A stretch of DNA of 42,993 nt, from assembly GCA_902782225.1 (NCBI GenBank), contig CACZMF010000021.1, forward strand, positions 1 to 42,993. Reading direction: 5' to 3'. The translations under genes were made by a program, and so were the position numbers. The notes under the pieces were generated by a model, which was not told where the DNA came from, ran no database searches, and saw only the letters and a list, made by a program, of their open reading frames with translations. The stretch's first letter is position 1, and each line of letters begins with the position of its first letter. The DNA is from an uncultured Bacteroidia bacterium (GTDB lineage Bacteria; Bacteroidota; Bacteroidia; Bacteroidales; UBA932). Shown here piece after piece: positions 22,947-32,216 of this stretch.

Positions 22947-25550
22947 ATGAAGACCTTTTTCCGCTTATTCCTTTCTCTGGCCGTGACGGCAACATGTCTG
23001 GCTGCCTGTTCGGCTCCCGCAGACTACGCGGGGAGCCTCGTCGAACCCCTCGGAGACTATGCCTGGGACAGCTCCCAGTGGATTTCAGCAGCAAATGCGC
23101 CGGTCGTGACCGGAATCGTGAAGGGCAAGGAGAACTGCCGCGCCGCCGACGGCGCCAGCTGGTTCCTCGCCACCGTGAGGAACGAAAAGCCCGTGGCCCG
23201 CGCCACCTGGATGACCACCGGCCTCGGCGTCTATGAGCTCTACATCAACGGCACAGTCATCGGCAGGGAAGTCCTGAAGCCCGGTTTCACCCACTTCGGC
23301 AAGACGAAGATTTCCTACACCTACGACGTGACGGACGTCTTCAACAAAAAGGCCGGTGCCGAGAACCAGCTCTCCGCCCAGCTGACCCCCGGCTGGTGGG
23401 CAGACAAGATTGTGACCGCTGAAGGCACCGAAGGCATGAAAGGCAAGAAGTGCGCCTTCCGCGCCGTGCTCGAGATCAACTACGCCGACGGCACCAAGGA
23501 GCTTTTCGGCACTGATACCGAGCACTGGAAAGCCGGAATCGCGGGCCCCGTGAAGCACGCCGCCATCTTCGACGGCGAGGAGTATGACGCCCGCGAAAAG
23601 CCCGGCTTCGAGACCCCCGGACTGCTTGAGACTCCGGAAATCAACACGGAATTCCCCGGCGAGATTGTGCCCACCGTGGGCGCTGAAATCTACCTCCGTC
23701 CCGACCTTGCCCTCAAGCCGGTCAAGGCCTACATCTGGAGCGACATCGAGGGCGCCAGCGAAGAGGCGTTCGGCAAGGTGGTGATAGCCAGGGAGTTCGC
23801 CCCCGGCGCCACGATGACGCTGAAGCCCGGCGAGACCCTCGTCGTGGACTTCGGACAGAACGCTTCAGCCGTGCCTTCATTCGTGTTCAAGGCGGAGGAG
23901 GGCACTGAGCTGACCTGCCTTCCCGCCGAGCTGCTTAACGACGGCAACGGCGCCAAGAGCCGCGGCATGGACGGCCCCGAAGGCAGCTGCCACCGCACCA
24001 ACCTGCGTATCCCCGACCAGGGAATGATACTGAAATACACCTTCGGTCCCTCCAAGGGTTACGTGGCCTACCAGCCCCGCTGCACCTTCTTCGGCTACCG
24101 ATTCATTTCCGTGACAGCCACCGGCGAAGTCAGCATCAAGAAGCTGGAGTCCGTCCCCGTGACATCCATCGCCAAGGAACTGGAGACCGGCCGCATCACC
24201 ACCGGCGACGAGTCTGTGAACAAGCTGATATCCAACACACTGTGGGGCCAGCGCTCCAACTACCTCTCCGTGCCCACCGACTGCCCGCAGCGCAACGAGC
24301 GCCTCGGCTGGACGGCCGACACCCAGGTGTTCACCGAGACCGGCACCTTCTTCGCCAACACCGACGCCTTCTTCCACAAATGGATGCGCGACATGCGCGA
24401 CACCCAGCTGCCTTCGGGCGCATATCCCGGCGTGGCCCCGCTCGCCCAGTACGGTTCCCTTCCGTCCTCGATGTCCCGCCTCGGCTGGGCTGACGCCGGC
24501 GTGATCGTGCCCTGGACCATCTGGAAGCAGTTCGGAGATGCGACCATCATCCTTGAGAACTGGGATTCGATGGAGCTCTGGATGGACCACATCGCAGAGG
24601 TGAAATACGACCACGCCTCCCTTGCCCACGAAAACGGCAACTACCAGTGGGCCGACTGGCTCAGCTATGAGCCCCTCGAGTCCTGCGGCGGCGGCATCTA
24701 CAACAAGAACACCGACAAGAAGCGCGAGCGTCTTCCAGAGGCCATCGAGTACTGGAACTACCTCTGCTCATCCTACTGGGCTATCGACTCCGACATGATG
24801 GCCGACATGGCGAAGGCCACCAATAAGGACCCCGGGAAATACATCAAGATGGCGGAAGAGGCGAGGGCAAAGCTAAGGGAGACCTTCCTCACCCCCGAAG
24901 GCACATTCAAGACCGAGATTCTCAACACCATGCAGACCCCGGCCCTCTTCGCCCTGAAGAACAGGATAGTCGAAGGAGAGGCCCGCGAAGCTATGATCCG
25001 GCGCCTGCGCGAGAACTTCGCCGCCCACGACGGATGCCTGCAGACGGGCTTCCTCGGCACTTCCATCCTGATGCAGACCCTGACCGACAACGGCATGGCC
25101 GACGTGGCCTGGGACCTGCTCTTCCAGCGCAAGAACCCCAGCTGGCTGTACTCCGTCGACAATGGCGCCACCACGATCTGGGAGCGCTGGAACAGCTACA
25201 TGATCGAGAAAGGCATGGGACCGAAGGGCATGAACAGCTTCAACCACTATGCCTACGGCTGCGTGTGCCAGTGGATCTGGGAGACTGCCGCCGGCATCTG
25301 CGCCGACCCTGCCGATCCCGGTTTCAAGCACATAATCATGAGCCCCGTTCCTGACCGCCGCCTGGGCAGCATCAAGGCCGAGTATCCTTCCGCCGCGGGC
25401 CTGATCAGGAGCGCCTGGCGCTTCGAAGGCGATGAGTGGCACTGGGAGATCACCGTGCCCGACGGAGCCGTTGCCACCGTGACCTTGCCCGGTGAGACCG
25501 AGTCCACCGACTACGCTGCCGGCAGCTACAAGTTCCATAAGACTCTGTGA
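22947..25550 (+). CDS. GH78 alpha-L-rhamnosidase lipoprotein
   Basis: An 867-residue exported enzyme; lipobox LAACS near residue 21. N-terminal beta domains include the rhamnosidase substrate-binding region (GLGVYELYINGTVIG, LKPGFTHFGKTKISYTYDVT). The catalytic (alpha/alpha)6 barrel carries CPQRNERLGWTADTQVF with the acidic residues that act as general acid and supporting groups, then LPSGAYPGVAP, and ATTIWERWNSY near the end with the second catalytic glutamate. A C-terminal beta domain closes the protein. It should release terminal L-rhamnose from rhamnogalacturonan or other glycans in the periplasm or at the surface. The start at 22947 (MKTFFRLF) is taken because the nine codons before it spoil the signal peptide. 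Its stop overlaps the GTG start of the next gene. Confidence 0.93.
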   Translation: MKTFFRLFLSLAVTATCLAACSAPADYAGSLVEPLGDYAWDSSQWISAANAPVVTGIVKGKENCRAADGASWFLATVRNEKPVARATWMTTGLGVYELYINGTVIGREVLKPGFTHFGKTKISYTYDVTDVFNKKAGAENQLSAQLTPGWWADKIVTAEGTEGMKGKKCAFRAVLEINYADGTKELFGTDTEHWKAGIAGPVKHAAIFDGEEYDAREKPGFETPGLLETPEINTEFPGEIVPTVGAEIYLRPDLALKPVKAYIWSDIEGASEEAFGKVVIAREFAPGATMTLKPGETLVVDFGQNASAVPSFVFKAEEGTELTCLPAELLNDGNGAKSRGMDGPEGSCHRTNLRIPDQGMILKYTFGPSKGYVAYQPRCTFFGYRFISVTATGEVSIKKLESVPVTSIAKELETGRITTGDESVNKLISNTLWGQRSNYLSVPTDCPQRNERLGWTADTQVFTETGTFFANTDAFFHKWMRDMRDTQLPSGAYPGVAPLAQYGSLPSSMSRLGWADAGVIVPWTIWKQFGDATIILENWDSMELWMDHIAEVKYDHASLAHENGNYQWADWLSYEPLESCGGGIYNKNTDKKRERLPEAIEYWNYLCSSYWAIDSDMMADMAKATNKDPGKYIKMAEEARAKLRETFLTPEGTFKTEILNTMQTPALFALKNRIVEGEAREAMIRRLRENFAAHDGCLQTGFLGTSILMQTLTDNGMADVAWDLLFQRKNPSWLYSVDNGATTIWERWNSYMIEKGMGPKGMNSFNHYAYGCVCQWIWETAAGICADPADPGFKHIIMSPVPDRRLGSIKAEYPSAAGLIRSAWRFEGDEWHWEITVPDGAVATVTLPGETESTDYAAGSYKFHKTL

Positions 25551-28255
25551 GGCTGTTATTTCTCATACTCCTCTCCGGAGTTATCGGGGCTGCTTCAGTC
25601 CCCGGAGCTTCCCGGGTGTCCGGTCCGGAAGACGTCGCTTCGCGACCCTTTCCTAAAGGGCCCCTCCCTCTTATGGAGCCGAGGGTGGCTACAGTCCCCG
25701 GAGCTTCCCGGGTGTCCGGTCCGGAAGACGTCGCTTCGCGACCCCTCCCTAAAGGGCCCCTCCCAACAAGCTGGGACACTTCTTCCAATTTGCCCTTCGG
25801 GGTGGAGCCGAGGGTGGCTACAGTCTCCGGACCGGACACCCGGGAAGCTCCGGCTTGCTGGCCCGACGGCAGCGTAATTGACAAGTGGTTCAGCCAGAAG
25901 GAGAAGCAGGTCAGGAAATGTGAGCAGAAGCGCTTCAGCATACTTGACTTCGGCGCCGTGCCCGACAGCACGGTGCTGCAGACCGAGGCAATCCAGAGAG
26001 CCATCGATGCGGCGGCCAGGCGTGGCGGCACCGTGGTGGTGCCCGAAGGGGTGTTCCTCAGCGGTGCGCTCTTCTTCAGGCCCCGCACCCACCTGCTGCT
26101 CGAAAAAGGCGCCGTGCTCAAGGGCAGCGACGACATCTCCGCCTACCCCGACGCCCCCGTCCACATCGAAGGCGTGCTGCAGCCCTACGCTGCCGCCCTC
26201 GTGAACGCATACAACGCTGACGGCTTCACCATCAGCGGCCCCGGCACGCTCGACGGCGGCGGCGCCCGCTACTGGGATGCCTTCTGGGCGCGCCGCAAGG
26301 AGAATCCAGCCTGCACCAACCTGGAAGTCCGCCGTCCCCGCATGATAAGCGTCAGCGGCTCTTCCGACGTGCTCATAAAGGACGTCAGGCTTCGCAACGC
26401 CGGCTTCTGGAACATCCACCTCTACAAGTGCCGGCGCGTGCGTCTGCGGGGCGTCAGCGTCTATGCGCCCGTCCGGCCCGTGAAGGCGCCCAGCACCGAC
26501 GGCGTGGATATCGACGCCTGCTGCCAGGTGCACATCGATTCCTGCAGCTTCGCCACCGGCGATGACCTCATAGCAATCAAGGGCGGCAAGGGCCCCTGGG
26601 CCGACACCGATCCCGACAACGGCACCAACTCCGAAATCCTGGTGGAGCGCAGCAGCTTCGGTCACGGCGCAGGCGTGCTGGTGTTCGGCAGCGAATGCGT
26701 GGGCGCGCGCAACGTGGTGCTTCGCGACTGCAAGGTGAAGGGCACCGACCGCCTTCTGTGGCTGAAAATGCGTCCCGACACGCCCCAGAACTACTCCCAC
26801 ATACTCATCGAGCGCGTCAAGGGACAGGCGGACCGGCTGCTCTACATCAAGCCCTGGCGCCAGTTCTTCGACCTTAAGGGGCGGGATGACATACCGATGT
26901 CGTATGCCTCCGACGTGACGATACGTGGCTGCGACCTCAAGTGCCGCGTGCAGGAGAGGGTGGAACGTGACGAGGGCCAGTACCTGCTTGAACGTATCCG
27001 GTGGAAAGACAATAAGATACGTCTGACGTACAACACCGACGAAAGCAAAGTCGGCCCCTACATGCTCGAAGATCCGCTCCGTTTTGCGGACGGCCGTCCG
27101 GTGCAGGACAATGCCCAGTGGCGCGAGCGCCGGAAGGAGATCCTTTCCATTTTCGAAAAGGAAATGTACGGCCGCATCCCGGGCCCGTCCCCTGTCTGGC
27201 TCGACTCGCTCGAAGGGGGTGTCACGATGGCCCGGTTCGCCAGGCGCAAGCAGGTCCGCATGTGGTTCAGCCCGGACCGCACGGGGCCGAAGATAGACTG
27301 GCTCATCCTCAGTCCTGCCGACGCAAAGGGCCCGGTGCCGGTCATCATGCTGCTGAACTACTACGGCAACCACACCTTGCTGTCCGACCCCGAGGTGCTC
27401 GTGCCTGACTGCTGGCTGGACGACAGTAAGACCTACAGGATCAGCGGCAACCGCGCATCGGAAGAAGGCCGTGGCATCTTCCTGGACAAGAACCTGCTCT
27501 CCACATTCCCCGTGGATATGATCCTTTCCCGTGGATATGCCTTCGTGACTGCATGTTACGGGGATGTCAGCGCCGATCCCGAGGCTCCCGAGCTGCAGGA
27601 TTCCCTCGCCTACGGAGGGGTGTTCAAACTATGGCCAGACGCCGGCAAGCCTGACGGCCCCAGGGCTCTGGGAGCCTGGGCCTGGGCACTTATGCGGGGG
27701 CTCGATATGATTGAGACTGAACCTGCCCTGGATGCGTCCAGGGTGCTTGTGACCGGCTCTTCCCGGCTCGGAAAGGCGGCGCTGCTCGCAGGCGCATGGG
27801 ATGAGCGCTTCAAGGCGGTGGTGGTGAACCAGACAGGCGGCGGGGGAGTGCCCCTCGCCAAGCGGAATTTCGGCGAACACGTGCTGTCGGAGACCACCCG
27901 ATTCACCCACTGGTTCGCGCCTTCTTATGCGAAATACGCTGAGAAAGAGGCCTCCACGATGCCCTTCGACCAGCACCTCCTGGTGAGCTGTCTCGCTCCG
28001 CGGGCCTTCCTCGTGGAGGGATTCAATAATCCGTGGTTCGACACTAAGGGAGAGTTCCTCTGCCTGCAGGCGGCCTCGCCCGTGTGGACGTTCCTGGGGG
28101 TTCCCGGGCTTCCTGCGGTCGACTGGCCGGAAGACTATGATACTTCCGCGATAGGGCCGCGTCTCGGCTACGTGCGCCATCCCCACGGCCACGGCTTTGC
28201 CGCCATAGACTGGACGTGGATTTTGGATTTCGCCGACATTAGCGTGAAAAATTGA
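25547..28255 (+). CDS. GH28 pectinase fused to CE15-like glucuronoyl esterase
   Basis: A 902-residue exported two-domain enzyme starting at GTG, overlapping the rhamnosidase stop. Signal peptide about 1-17. Residues 17-107 are a repetitive linker made of in-frame DNA repeats. The GH28 beta-helix (about 125-480) shows TDGVDIDACC, ATGDDLIAIKGG and FGHGAGVLVFGSE with the catalytic Asp pairs and GHG. The usual R-I-K motif reads LLWLKMRP, so the Arg is replaced. From about residue 500 (ESKVGPYMLEDPLRFADG) the sequence is CE15-like, with the nucleophile in GSSRLGKAALLAGA, VNQTGGGG, and a HPHGHGF histidine. GH28 members hydrolyse galacturonan or rhamnogalacturonan; CE15 cleaves ester-linked glucuronic acid. 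The pair would act together on pectin or hemicellulose. Confidence 0.88.
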   Translation: MRLLFLILLSGVIGAASVPGASRVSGPEDVASRPFPKGPLPLMEPRVATVPGASRVSGPEDVASRPLPKGPLPTSWDTSSNLPFGVEPRVATVSGPDTREAPACWPDGSVIDKWFSQKEKQVRKCEQKRFSILDFGAVPDSTVLQTEAIQRAIDAAARRGGTVVVPEGVFLSGALFFRPRTHLLLEKGAVLKGSDDISAYPDAPVHIEGVLQPYAAALVNAYNADGFTISGPGTLDGGGARYWDAFWARRKENPACTNLEVRRPRMISVSGSSDVLIKDVRLRNAGFWNIHLYKCRRVRLRGVSVYAPVRPVKAPSTDGVDIDACCQVHIDSCSFATGDDLIAIKGGKGPWADTDPDNGTNSEILVERSSFGHGAGVLVFGSECVGARNVVLRDCKVKGTDRLLWLKMRPDTPQNYSHILIERVKGQADRLLYIKPWRQFFDLKGRDDIPMSYASDVTIRGCDLKCRVQERVERDEGQYLLERIRWKDNKIRLTYNTDESKVGPYMLEDPLRFADGRPVQDNAQWRERRKEILSIFEKEMYGRIPGPSPVWLDSLEGGVTMARFARRKQVRMWFSPDRTGPKIDWLILSPADAKGPVPVIMLLNYYGNHTLLSDPEVLVPDCWLDDSKTYRISGNRASEEGRGIFLDKNLLSTFPVDMILSRGYAFVTACYGDVSADPEAPELQDSLAYGGVFKLWPDAGKPDGPRALGAWAWALMRGLDMIETEPALDASRVLVTGSSRLGKAALLAGAWDERFKAVVVNQTGGGGVPLAKRNFGEHVLSETTRFTHWFAPSYAKYAEKEASTMPFDQHLLVSCLAPRAFLVEGFNNPWFDTKGEFLCLQAASPVWTFLGVPGLPAVDWPEDYDTSAIGPRLGYVRHPHGHGFAAIDWTWILDFADISVKN
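25596..25853 (+). repeat. In-frame direct and inverted repeats inside the GH28-CE15 gene
   Basis: Direct copies about 70 bases long begin at 25596 and 25692 (offset 96 bases, 32 codons), each starting CAGTCCCCGGAGCTTCCCGG. The words TGGAGCCGAGGGTGGCTAC recur at 25675 and 25804. At 25826-25853 a 28-base segment is the reverse complement of 25601-25628. All copies keep the reading frame, producing the repeated SRVSGPEDVASRP and PRVAT segments. Confidence 0.92.
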
Positions 28256-28265
28256 GATTATTTAG

Positions 28266-28273
28266 TAAATTTG
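28266..28273 (+). promoter_or_regulatory. Probable -7 element for the GH3 gene
   Basis: TAAATTTG, 19 bases ahead of the ATG at 28293, in the only AT-rich stretch between the two genes. The -33 box is not clear. Confidence 0.45.
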
Positions 28274-28292
28274 GAGAAAATTGTACCGTAAT

Positions 28293-30344
28293 ATGAAAAG
28301 AAGCTTATCCGTTGTTGTCCTGCTGCTTGCCGCGCTTGTGAGCCAGGCCCAGATTCTTGTCACCCGCGAAGACCGCGAAAGGGCTGAGGCTCTGGTGAGC
28401 CAGATGTCCCTCCAGGAAAAATGTGCCCTCATAACCGGTCAGGACGACGGCTTCCACACCGCCGCCTTCGAGCGCCTGGGCATCCCCTCGGTGCGTATGG
28501 CCGACGGCCCCCAGGGCGTCCGCAACAAGACCAACAGCACCTATTACCCCTGCGGTATCAGCCTCGCAGCTTCCTTCAACCGCGAGATTGCCCACGGCGT
28601 GGGCACCGGAATCGGCTGGGACGCCAGCGCGAGAGGCGTGCGGATAATGCTCTGCCCGGGCGTGAATATCTACCGTTCACCTCTCTGCGGCCGCAATTTC
28701 GAGTATTACGGCGAGGATCCCTACCTCTCCTCGGAGACGGCAGTCCAGTATATCCGCGGCATCCAGGAGCAGCGCGTGATCGCCACGATCAAGCACTTCG
28801 CCCTCAACAACCAGGAGTACGACCGCCACTGGACCTCCTCCATCGCCGATGAGCGCACCATCAACGAAATCTACTTCCCGTCGTTCCGCAAGGCCGTCGA
28901 AGAGGCTCGCGTCGGCGCTGTGATGACCAGCTACAACCCTGTGAACGGCTCCCACGCCGCTGAAAACGGCTGGCTCATCGGCCATCTCCGCCGCTGGGGC
29001 CACGAAGGCATCGTGATGTCCGACTGGACCTCCACCTACACCACCCTCGGCTGCCTGCTCGGCGGCCTCGACCTCGAGATGCCGAAGGGTTACGTGATGA
29101 ACTATGAGGCTGTCAGCGAGCTGGTGAAGAACGGTACGGTCAGCGAATCCGTGATCGATGAGAAGTGCTGCCACATACTGCAGACTTTCGCCGCGTACGG
29201 CCTACTCGACAAGCCCATGAAGGATGAAAGCATTCCCGAGAACAACCCCGCTTCCCGCGAAAAGGCCTATGCCGCCGCCCTCGAAGGCCCCGTGCTTCTC
29301 AAGAACGAAGGCATCCTGCCCATCAAGGCATCGAAGAAAAACAATATCATCGTGCTTGGCCCCAATGCCGACTGCATCCCCTACGGCGGCGGTTCCGGAC
29401 GCATGGATCCGATCGAAGGCACCACGACCACACTCTACCAGGGTCTTGCAGCCCTCGGCAAGAAATACAGCACCACGCTGATGGACTGGATGGAAATCGA
29501 TGAGGCGGCTCTGAAGAAGGCCACCGCCGTGATCGTGGCCGTGGGCTTCAACCACGACACCGAGAAGGAAGGCGCCGACCGAAGCTACTCTCTCCCCAAG
29601 GGCCAGAACAAGCTGATTTCCAGGGTGGCATCCATCAATCCCAACGTGATCGTCGTGGCCAACAGCGGCGGCGAGTTCGACGTGAACCCCTGGATAGGCA
29701 GCGTCAAGGCCCTTATTATGGCATGGTACGGCGGACAGGAAGGCGGCCGTGCCCTTGCGGCAATCATTTCCGGAGCCGTGTCTCCTTCCGGCCGCCTCCC
29801 GTTCACGTTCTGGGGCTCCGAAGCCAAGAATCCCGCGGCCAGATACTACCACGCCGCCATGCCCGAAGTCAAAAAGGCGAAGAAGAACCGCGACCCCTTC
29901 CCGAACACCCAGTACAGCGAAGGCATCTTCCTGGGCTACAGGGGGGTGGAGCGCTTCGGCGTGAAACCTATGTTCCCCTTCGGCTACGGCCTGACCTACG
30001 GCAGCTTCGAGTATTCCGGCGGCTCCGTGGAGCAGCTTCCTTATGGCCTTAAGGTGAGCTTCACCGTGAAGAACACCAGCAAGGTGACGGCTTCCGAAGT
30101 CGCCCAGGTATATGTGTCCAAGGTGGACTCCAAGATTCCGCGTCCCGCCCGTGAGCTCAAGGGCTACGAGAAAGTGACGCTCAGCAAGGGCGAATCGAAG
30201 ACAGTGAGCGTGACCCTCACGCCCAACGATTTCAGCAGTTACAGCGCCAGCAGCCACGACTGGGTCGTGACCCCGGGCGAGTACAGGATCATCGTTGGTG
30301 ACTCTTCCGCCTCCGTCAAGATCGACCTGCCGGTGAAGCTTTAG
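28293..30344 (+). CDS. GH3 beta-glycosidase, secreted
   Basis: A 683-residue glycoside hydrolase family 3 enzyme with a signal peptide (1-20, ending VSQAQ). The (beta/alpha)8 domain includes RMADGPQGVRN, NFEYYGEDPYLS and KHFALNNQEYDRHW, and the nucleophile aspartate lies in IVMSDWTSTYT. The alpha/beta sandwich (from about 330) carries VLLKNEGILPI and GADRSYSLPKGQ, and a fibronectin type III-like domain (about 575-683) ends the protein. Architecture and length match beta-glucosidases and beta-xylosidases of Bacteroidota, which release terminal sugars from oligosaccharides in the periplasm. The start four codons after the first ATG is preferred, since it gives MKRSLSVV. The exact sugar is unknown. 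Confidence 0.93.
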   Translation: MKRSLSVVVLLLAALVSQAQILVTREDRERAEALVSQMSLQEKCALITGQDDGFHTAAFERLGIPSVRMADGPQGVRNKTNSTYYPCGISLAASFNREIAHGVGTGIGWDASARGVRIMLCPGVNIYRSPLCGRNFEYYGEDPYLSSETAVQYIRGIQEQRVIATIKHFALNNQEYDRHWTSSIADERTINEIYFPSFRKAVEEARVGAVMTSYNPVNGSHAAENGWLIGHLRRWGHEGIVMSDWTSTYTTLGCLLGGLDLEMPKGYVMNYEAVSELVKNGTVSESVIDEKCCHILQTFAAYGLLDKPMKDESIPENNPASREKAYAAALEGPVLLKNEGILPIKASKKNNIIVLGPNADCIPYGGGSGRMDPIEGTTTTLYQGLAALGKKYSTTLMDWMEIDEAALKKATAVIVAVGFNHDTEKEGADRSYSLPKGQNKLISRVASINPNVIVVANSGGEFDVNPWIGSVKALIMAWYGGQEGGRALAAIISGAVSPSGRLPFTFWGSEAKNPAARYYHAAMPEVKKAKKNRDPFPNTQYSEGIFLGYRGVERFGVKPMFPFGYGLTYGSFEYSGGSVEQLPYGLKVSFTVKNTSKVTASEVAQVYVSKVDSKIPRPARELKGYEKVTLSKGESKTVSVTLTPNDFSSYSASSHDWVVTPGEYRIIVGDSSASVKIDLPVKL

Positions 30345-30452
30345 GCGGCAATCGCACACATAGCAAAACGAAAATTGCAATTGACAATCCCGGTTTGTCT
30401 TGCCATTAGGGCGGTTATTTTCCTTTGACAGGCAGGCCTCAAGCCTCAAAAG
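30345..30452. promoter_or_regulatory. Leader of the arginine operon, with a possible promoter
   Basis: 108 bases before the GNAT gene. TTTG at 30394-30397 and TTCCTTTG at 30420-30427 resemble a Bacteroidota promoter, though the spacing is long (22) and the -7 box starts TT. I see no ARG-box-like palindrome and no attenuator. Confidence 0.35.
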
Positions 30453-31013
30453 ATGAGCATACAAGTCACTGTGGCCGACGGCAGCCACCTGAAATTTGCC
30501 GAAGCGATATGCGAGGAGATTTACGTCTCCTCGTTGGAGCGTAATACGGGTATTGCGAACCGTACGCCCGAGTATATCAACGAGAAGATCCTTGCCGGCA
30601 AGGCCGTGATCGCGGTCAGCGACGAAGGGGAATTCGCCGGATTCTCATACATAGAGTCCTGGGGAGGAAAGAGTTTCGTGGCCAACTCCGGCCTCATCGT
30701 GGCCCACAAGTTCAGGGGCCTGGGCCTGGCGAAACGCATTAAGGAGCAGACCTTCATCCTTTCGCGGAAGCTCTTCCCGCAGGCCAAGATTTTCTCCATC
30801 ACCACGGGAGCTGCGGTGATGAAGATGAACTACGAGTTCGGCTTCCGCCCCGTGCCCTATGCCGAACTGACCGACGACCCGGAGTTCTGGAAGGGCTGCG
30901 AAGGCTGCCGCAACTTCCACATACTCAAGGCAAACGATTATAAAATGTGTCTCTGTACGGGCCTGCTCTACGACCCGGACGAGCATCTTGAAATACATCA
31001 TCCAGGGGAATAG
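30453..31013 (+). CDS. GNAT N-acyltransferase heading the arginine operon (ArgA-like candidate)
   Basis: A 186-residue GNAT-fold protein. The acyl-CoA-binding motif A is in LIVAHKFRGLGLAKRIKEQ (about 86-104), and the following FSITTGAAVMKMNYEFGF strand-helix fits the fold. No amino-acid kinase domain is present, so it is not a classical ArgA. It sits 3 bases before argG and begins the arginine operon, where Bacteroidales commonly carry a GNAT gene. The operon otherwise lacks both argA and argJ, so this is the natural candidate for acylating glutamate at the first step. Whether it uses acetyl- or succinyl-CoA cannot be told. Confidence 0.8.
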   Translation: MSIQVTVADGSHLKFAEAICEEIYVSSLERNTGIANRTPEYINEKILAGKAVIAVSDEGEFAGFSYIESWGGKSFVANSGLIVAHKFRGLGLAKRIKEQTFILSRKLFPQAKIFSITTGAAVMKMNYEFGFRPVPYAELTDDPEFWKGCEGCRNFHILKANDYKMCLCTGLLYDPDEHLEIHHPGE

Positions 31014-31016
31014 ATC

Positions 31017-32216
31017 ATGAAAAAGAAAGTAGTAGTAGCATTCAGCGGAGGTCTCGACACCTCCTACACCGTAATGTACCTTGCGAAGGAAAAGGGCTAT
31101 GAGGTCCACGCCGCCTGCGCCAATACGGGCGGTTTCAGCGAAGCCCAGCTGAAGACCAACGAGGAGAACGCCTACAAGCTTGGCGCGACCCGGTACGTGA
31201 CCCTCGACGTGACCCGCGAGTATTACGACAAAAGCTTGAAATACATGGTGTTCGGCAACGTGCTCCGCAACGGCACCTACCCGGTGTCGGTTTCATCCGA
31301 ACGTGTGTTCCAGGCGCTTGCAATCGCCCGCTACGCCAAGGAGATAGGCGCCGACGCCATTGCCCACGGCTCCACCGGCGCAGGCAACGACCAGGTCCGT
31401 TTCGACATGACTTTCCTGGTGCTCTGCCCGGAAATGGAAATCATCACCCTCACCCGTGACGGCAACCTCAGCCGCAAGGAGGAGGTCGATTATCTCAATT
31501 CCCACGGCTTCCCGGCCGACTTCGCAAAACTCAAATACAGCTACAACGTGGGCCTCTGGGGCACATCCATCTGCGGCGGCGAGATACTCGATTCGTCGCA
31601 GGGCCTCCCCGAAAGCGCCTACCTGAAGCAGGTCACCAGGACCGGCAGCGAAATCCTCGCACTCGGCTTCGAGAAGGGCGAACTCAAGGCGGTGAACGGC
31701 AAGCGGATAGACGATCCTATCGAAGCCATCCGGGCCGTCGAGGCCATAGGTTCGGCCTACGGGATCGGCCGCGACATGCACGTCGGCGACACCATCATCG
31801 GCATCAAGGGGCGCGTGGGCTTCGAAGCGGCCGCTCCCATGCTCATCATCGGCGCCCACAAGTTCCTGGAGAAGTTCACCCTCAGCAAGTGGCAGCAGTA
31901 CTGGAAGGACCAGGTGGCAAACTGGTACGGAATGTTCATCCACGAAAGCCAGTACCTGGAGCCAGTGATGGACGACATCGAGGCCATGCTCGACAGCAGC
32001 CAGCGCAACGTCACCGGCACCGTGACCCTCGAACTGAGGCCGTACTCCTTCTCCACAGTGGGCTGCGACGCTCCCGGCGACCTCGTGCACAACAAGCTCG
32101 GCGAATACGGCGAGACGGCGAAGGCCTGGACGTCCGAAGATGCCAAGGGCTTCATAAAAGTAAGTTCCACGGCCCTGCGTGCCTTCTACAGCGTCCATCC
32201 GGACCAGGTGCGGTGA
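31017..32216 (+). CDS. argG: Argininosuccinate synthase
   Basis: A 399-residue enzyme joining citrulline and aspartate with ATP. The N-type ATP-binding loop AFSGGLDTSYT is at about residues 8-18. GSTGAGNDQVRFDMTF, a citrulline and aspartate-binding signature, follows, as does VGLWGTSICGGEILDS. The C-terminal helix region (TVGCDAPGDLVHNKLGEYGE) is intact. Length is normal. It lies second in the operon, 3 bases after the GNAT gene and overlapping argC by one base (TGATG). Confidence 0.97.
   Translation: MKKKVVVAFSGGLDTSYTVMYLAKEKGYEVHAACANTGGFSEAQLKTNEENAYKLGATRYVTLDVTREYYDKSLKYMVFGNVLRNGTYPVSVSSERVFQALAIARYAKEIGADAIAHGSTGAGNDQVRFDMTFLVLCPEMEIITLTRDGNLSRKEEVDYLNSHGFPADFAKLKYSYNVGLWGTSICGGEILDSSQGLPESAYLKQVTRTGSEILALGFEKGELKAVNGKRIDDPIEAIRAVEAIGSAYGIGRDMHVGDTIIGIKGRVGFEAAAPMLIIGAHKFLEKFTLSKWQQYWKDQVANWYGMFIHESQYLEPVMDDIEAMLDSSQRNVTGTVTLELRPYSFSTVGCDAPGDLVHNKLGEYGETAKAWTSEDAKGFIKVSSTALRAFYSVHPDQVR

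Noticed and set aside
25595-27373. 592-codon minus-strand frame opposite the GH28-CE15 gene
   Set aside because: It has no recognisable domain and a composition typical of antisense reading of GC-rich genes; the plus strand encodes clear GH28 motifs.
30345-30452. Arginine riboregulator or attenuator before the arginine operon
   Set aside because: No stable hairpin pair, leader peptide rich in Arg, or ARG-box palindrome can be seen.
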